A DNA stretch of 64,000 nucleotides from an uncultured Coxiella sp. (GTDB taxonomy: Bacteria; Pseudomonadota; Gammaproteobacteria; Coxiellales; Coxiellaceae): positions 1-64,000 of the forward strand of contig CACNSC010000001.1 of NCBI GenBank assembly GCA_902623005.1, read 5' to 3'. The notes under the pieces were generated by a model. The model did not search any database, was not told where the DNA came from, and saw only the letters and a list, made by a program, of their open reading frames with translations. The translations under genes and the position numbers were made by a program. Positions 63,177-64,000 of this stretch are shown piece by piece (positions within the stretch are counted from its first letter, which is position 1; each line of letters begins with the position of its first letter).

Positions 63177-64000
63177 TTAATTCCGTTTAAAGACTGCCAT
63201 TGCCTCGGTGTGTTGCGTGTGAGGAAACATATCCATTATGCCAGCTTTATCCAGGATGTAACCGTGCGATTGTAGAATGGCGGTGTCTCGTGCCAAGGTT
63301 GCTGGATTACAGGAAATATACACGATGATACTGGGTTGCCAGGTGGACACATACGGTAAGATTTGTTTAGCACCTGCGCGTGGCGGATCAATGACGAGTT
63401 TATCAAATCGTTGTGATAACCAAGATTGCTGGTCGGGTTCAAACAGGTTGGCAGTGAAGAATTCAGTATTATCAAGCTGATTATCTTGGGCGTTTACTGC
63501 GGCCTGTGCGACGGCGGAATTATCACCCTCAACGCCAACCACGTGTCGACAATGCTTGGCGATGGGTAGACTGAAATTACCAATTCCACAGAATAGATCC
63601 AATACGCGGTCATTGCTGCTCAGTTGCAGTAGCTCTATTGCTTGATTAACCATGGCTTGATTGATGAAAGGATTGATTTGAATAAACTGACTGGGATGAA
63701 AAGCAAACCTCAAGTTATGATCAGTCATCTCATAATGCATGAGTTCAGAGCTTGCAGTTGGGTGGTATAGCGAAATAGTCTCCGGCCCTTTGGGTTGCAA
63801 GTAAAGTCTGTAATGGCAATCTATGGCGAGTTCGCGTAATCGATCCAAATCCTGATCGGAGAGGGCGACTAAATGTCGAACAATAATTGCAGTATCACCA
63901 TCTCCCACAGCAACTTCGATCTGTGGAATTGACTCTCTAGCACTAAGGTGAAACAGGCAATCGCTAATCTTTGAAATATTATTTCCGACGCTGGGGTGCA
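63177..64000 (-). CDS. rlmD: 23S rRNA (uracil-1939-C5)-methyltransferase RlmD (5' end beyond the window)
   Basis: SAM-dependent methyltransferase that makes m5U1939 in 23S rRNA. The visible 274 codons are open to the window edge, so the N-terminal TRAM domain and iron-sulfur Cys residues are not seen. The catalytic domain shows FIQINPFINQAMVNQAIELL, VLDLFCGIGNFSLPIAKHC (SAM site), KLVIDPPRAGAKQIL and the nucleophile region YISCNPATLARD. The pairing with relA identifies RlmD rather than the related RlmC or TrmA. A GTG at 63908 could be mistaken for the start, but the frame continues upstream with family-like sequence. Confidence 0.94.
   Translation of the reverse strand, partial: HPSVGNNISKISDCLFHLSARESIPQIEVAVGDGDTAIIVRHLVALSDQDLDRLRELAIDCHYRLYLQPKGPETISLYHPTASSELMHYEMTDHNLRFAFHPSQFIQINPFINQAMVNQAIELLQLSSNDRVLDLFCGIGNFSLPIAKHCRHVVGVEGDNSAVAQAAVNAQDNQLDNTEFFTANLFEPDQQSWLSQRFDKLVIDPPRAGAKQILPYVSTWQPSIIVYISCNPATLARDTAILQSHGYILDKAGIMDMFPHTQHTEAMAVFKRN

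Overview
The window reads as chromosomal DNA of a gammaproteobacterium. Housekeeping blocks have the usual gammaproteobacterial gene sets and neighbours: minC-minD, nadB-nadC-nadA, rlmD-relA, YceF-type maf next to purB, sdhE, and lpxB/rnhB/dnaE close together but rearranged. Base composition is moderately AT-rich. A Gfo/Idh/MocA oxidoreductase overlaps lpxB, and many genes of unknown function encode secreted, kinase-like or multi-pass membrane proteins. Several genes are freshly broken. This suggests a host-associated relative of Legionella/Coxiella. That placement is inference; no 16S or other marker is present.

Layout. 1-2.3 kb: minD (partial), minC, asnS on the minus strand. 2.3-8.4 kb: accessory stretch with a twice-frameshifted hypothetical gene, small secreted proteins, comF, a tandem family of four tiny exported peptides (plus a fifth remnant), and a translationally coupled pair of exported proteins. 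8.4-17.4 kb: a double-domain deoxynucleoside kinase, lpxB with the GnnA-like oxidoreductase, then rnhB, ddl and dnaE. 17.5-24.5 kb: accessory island with two large divergent protein-kinase-like proteins ending in membrane hairpins, a duplicated copy of one hairpin, a chimeric-looking outer-membrane protein gene between the two copies, and decayed DNA. 24.6-27 kb: crcB, maf, purB.

27.2-46.2 kb is the centrepiece, a polysaccharide (O-antigen/LPS-like) locus. It opens with a WbpE/GnnB-type aminotransferase, a Wzz-like chain-length protein and an RfaH-like antiterminator. Directly after the rfaH-like gene lies an exact ops element (GGCGGTAGCGTG), followed by a Wzy-like polymerase, two glycosyltransferases, an initiating sugar-phosphate transferase, rmlA, an LhgO-like FAD oxidase, rmlC, an NDP-sugar epimerase and rmlD. 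The distal end is a complete sulfation module: a decayed and an intact sulfotransferase, a fused ATP sulfurylase/APS kinase (PAPS synthesis), a Wzx flippase, a DUF2061 protein and CysQ (PAP removal). No rmlB and no sulfate-reduction gene is seen here. The likely product is a sulfated, deoxyhexose-containing surface glycan under RfaH control. A second flippase gene beyond it is interrupted by one stop codon.

47.7-64 kb: the NAD de novo operon, ugd, an orphan membrane protein, an MFS transporter coupled to sdhE, an exported glycerophosphodiesterase, a ParB-like domain protein, a YrbL-like kinase, two further membrane proteins, relA, and rlmD (partial). No tRNA, rRNA, CRISPR array or intact insertion sequence was recognised.
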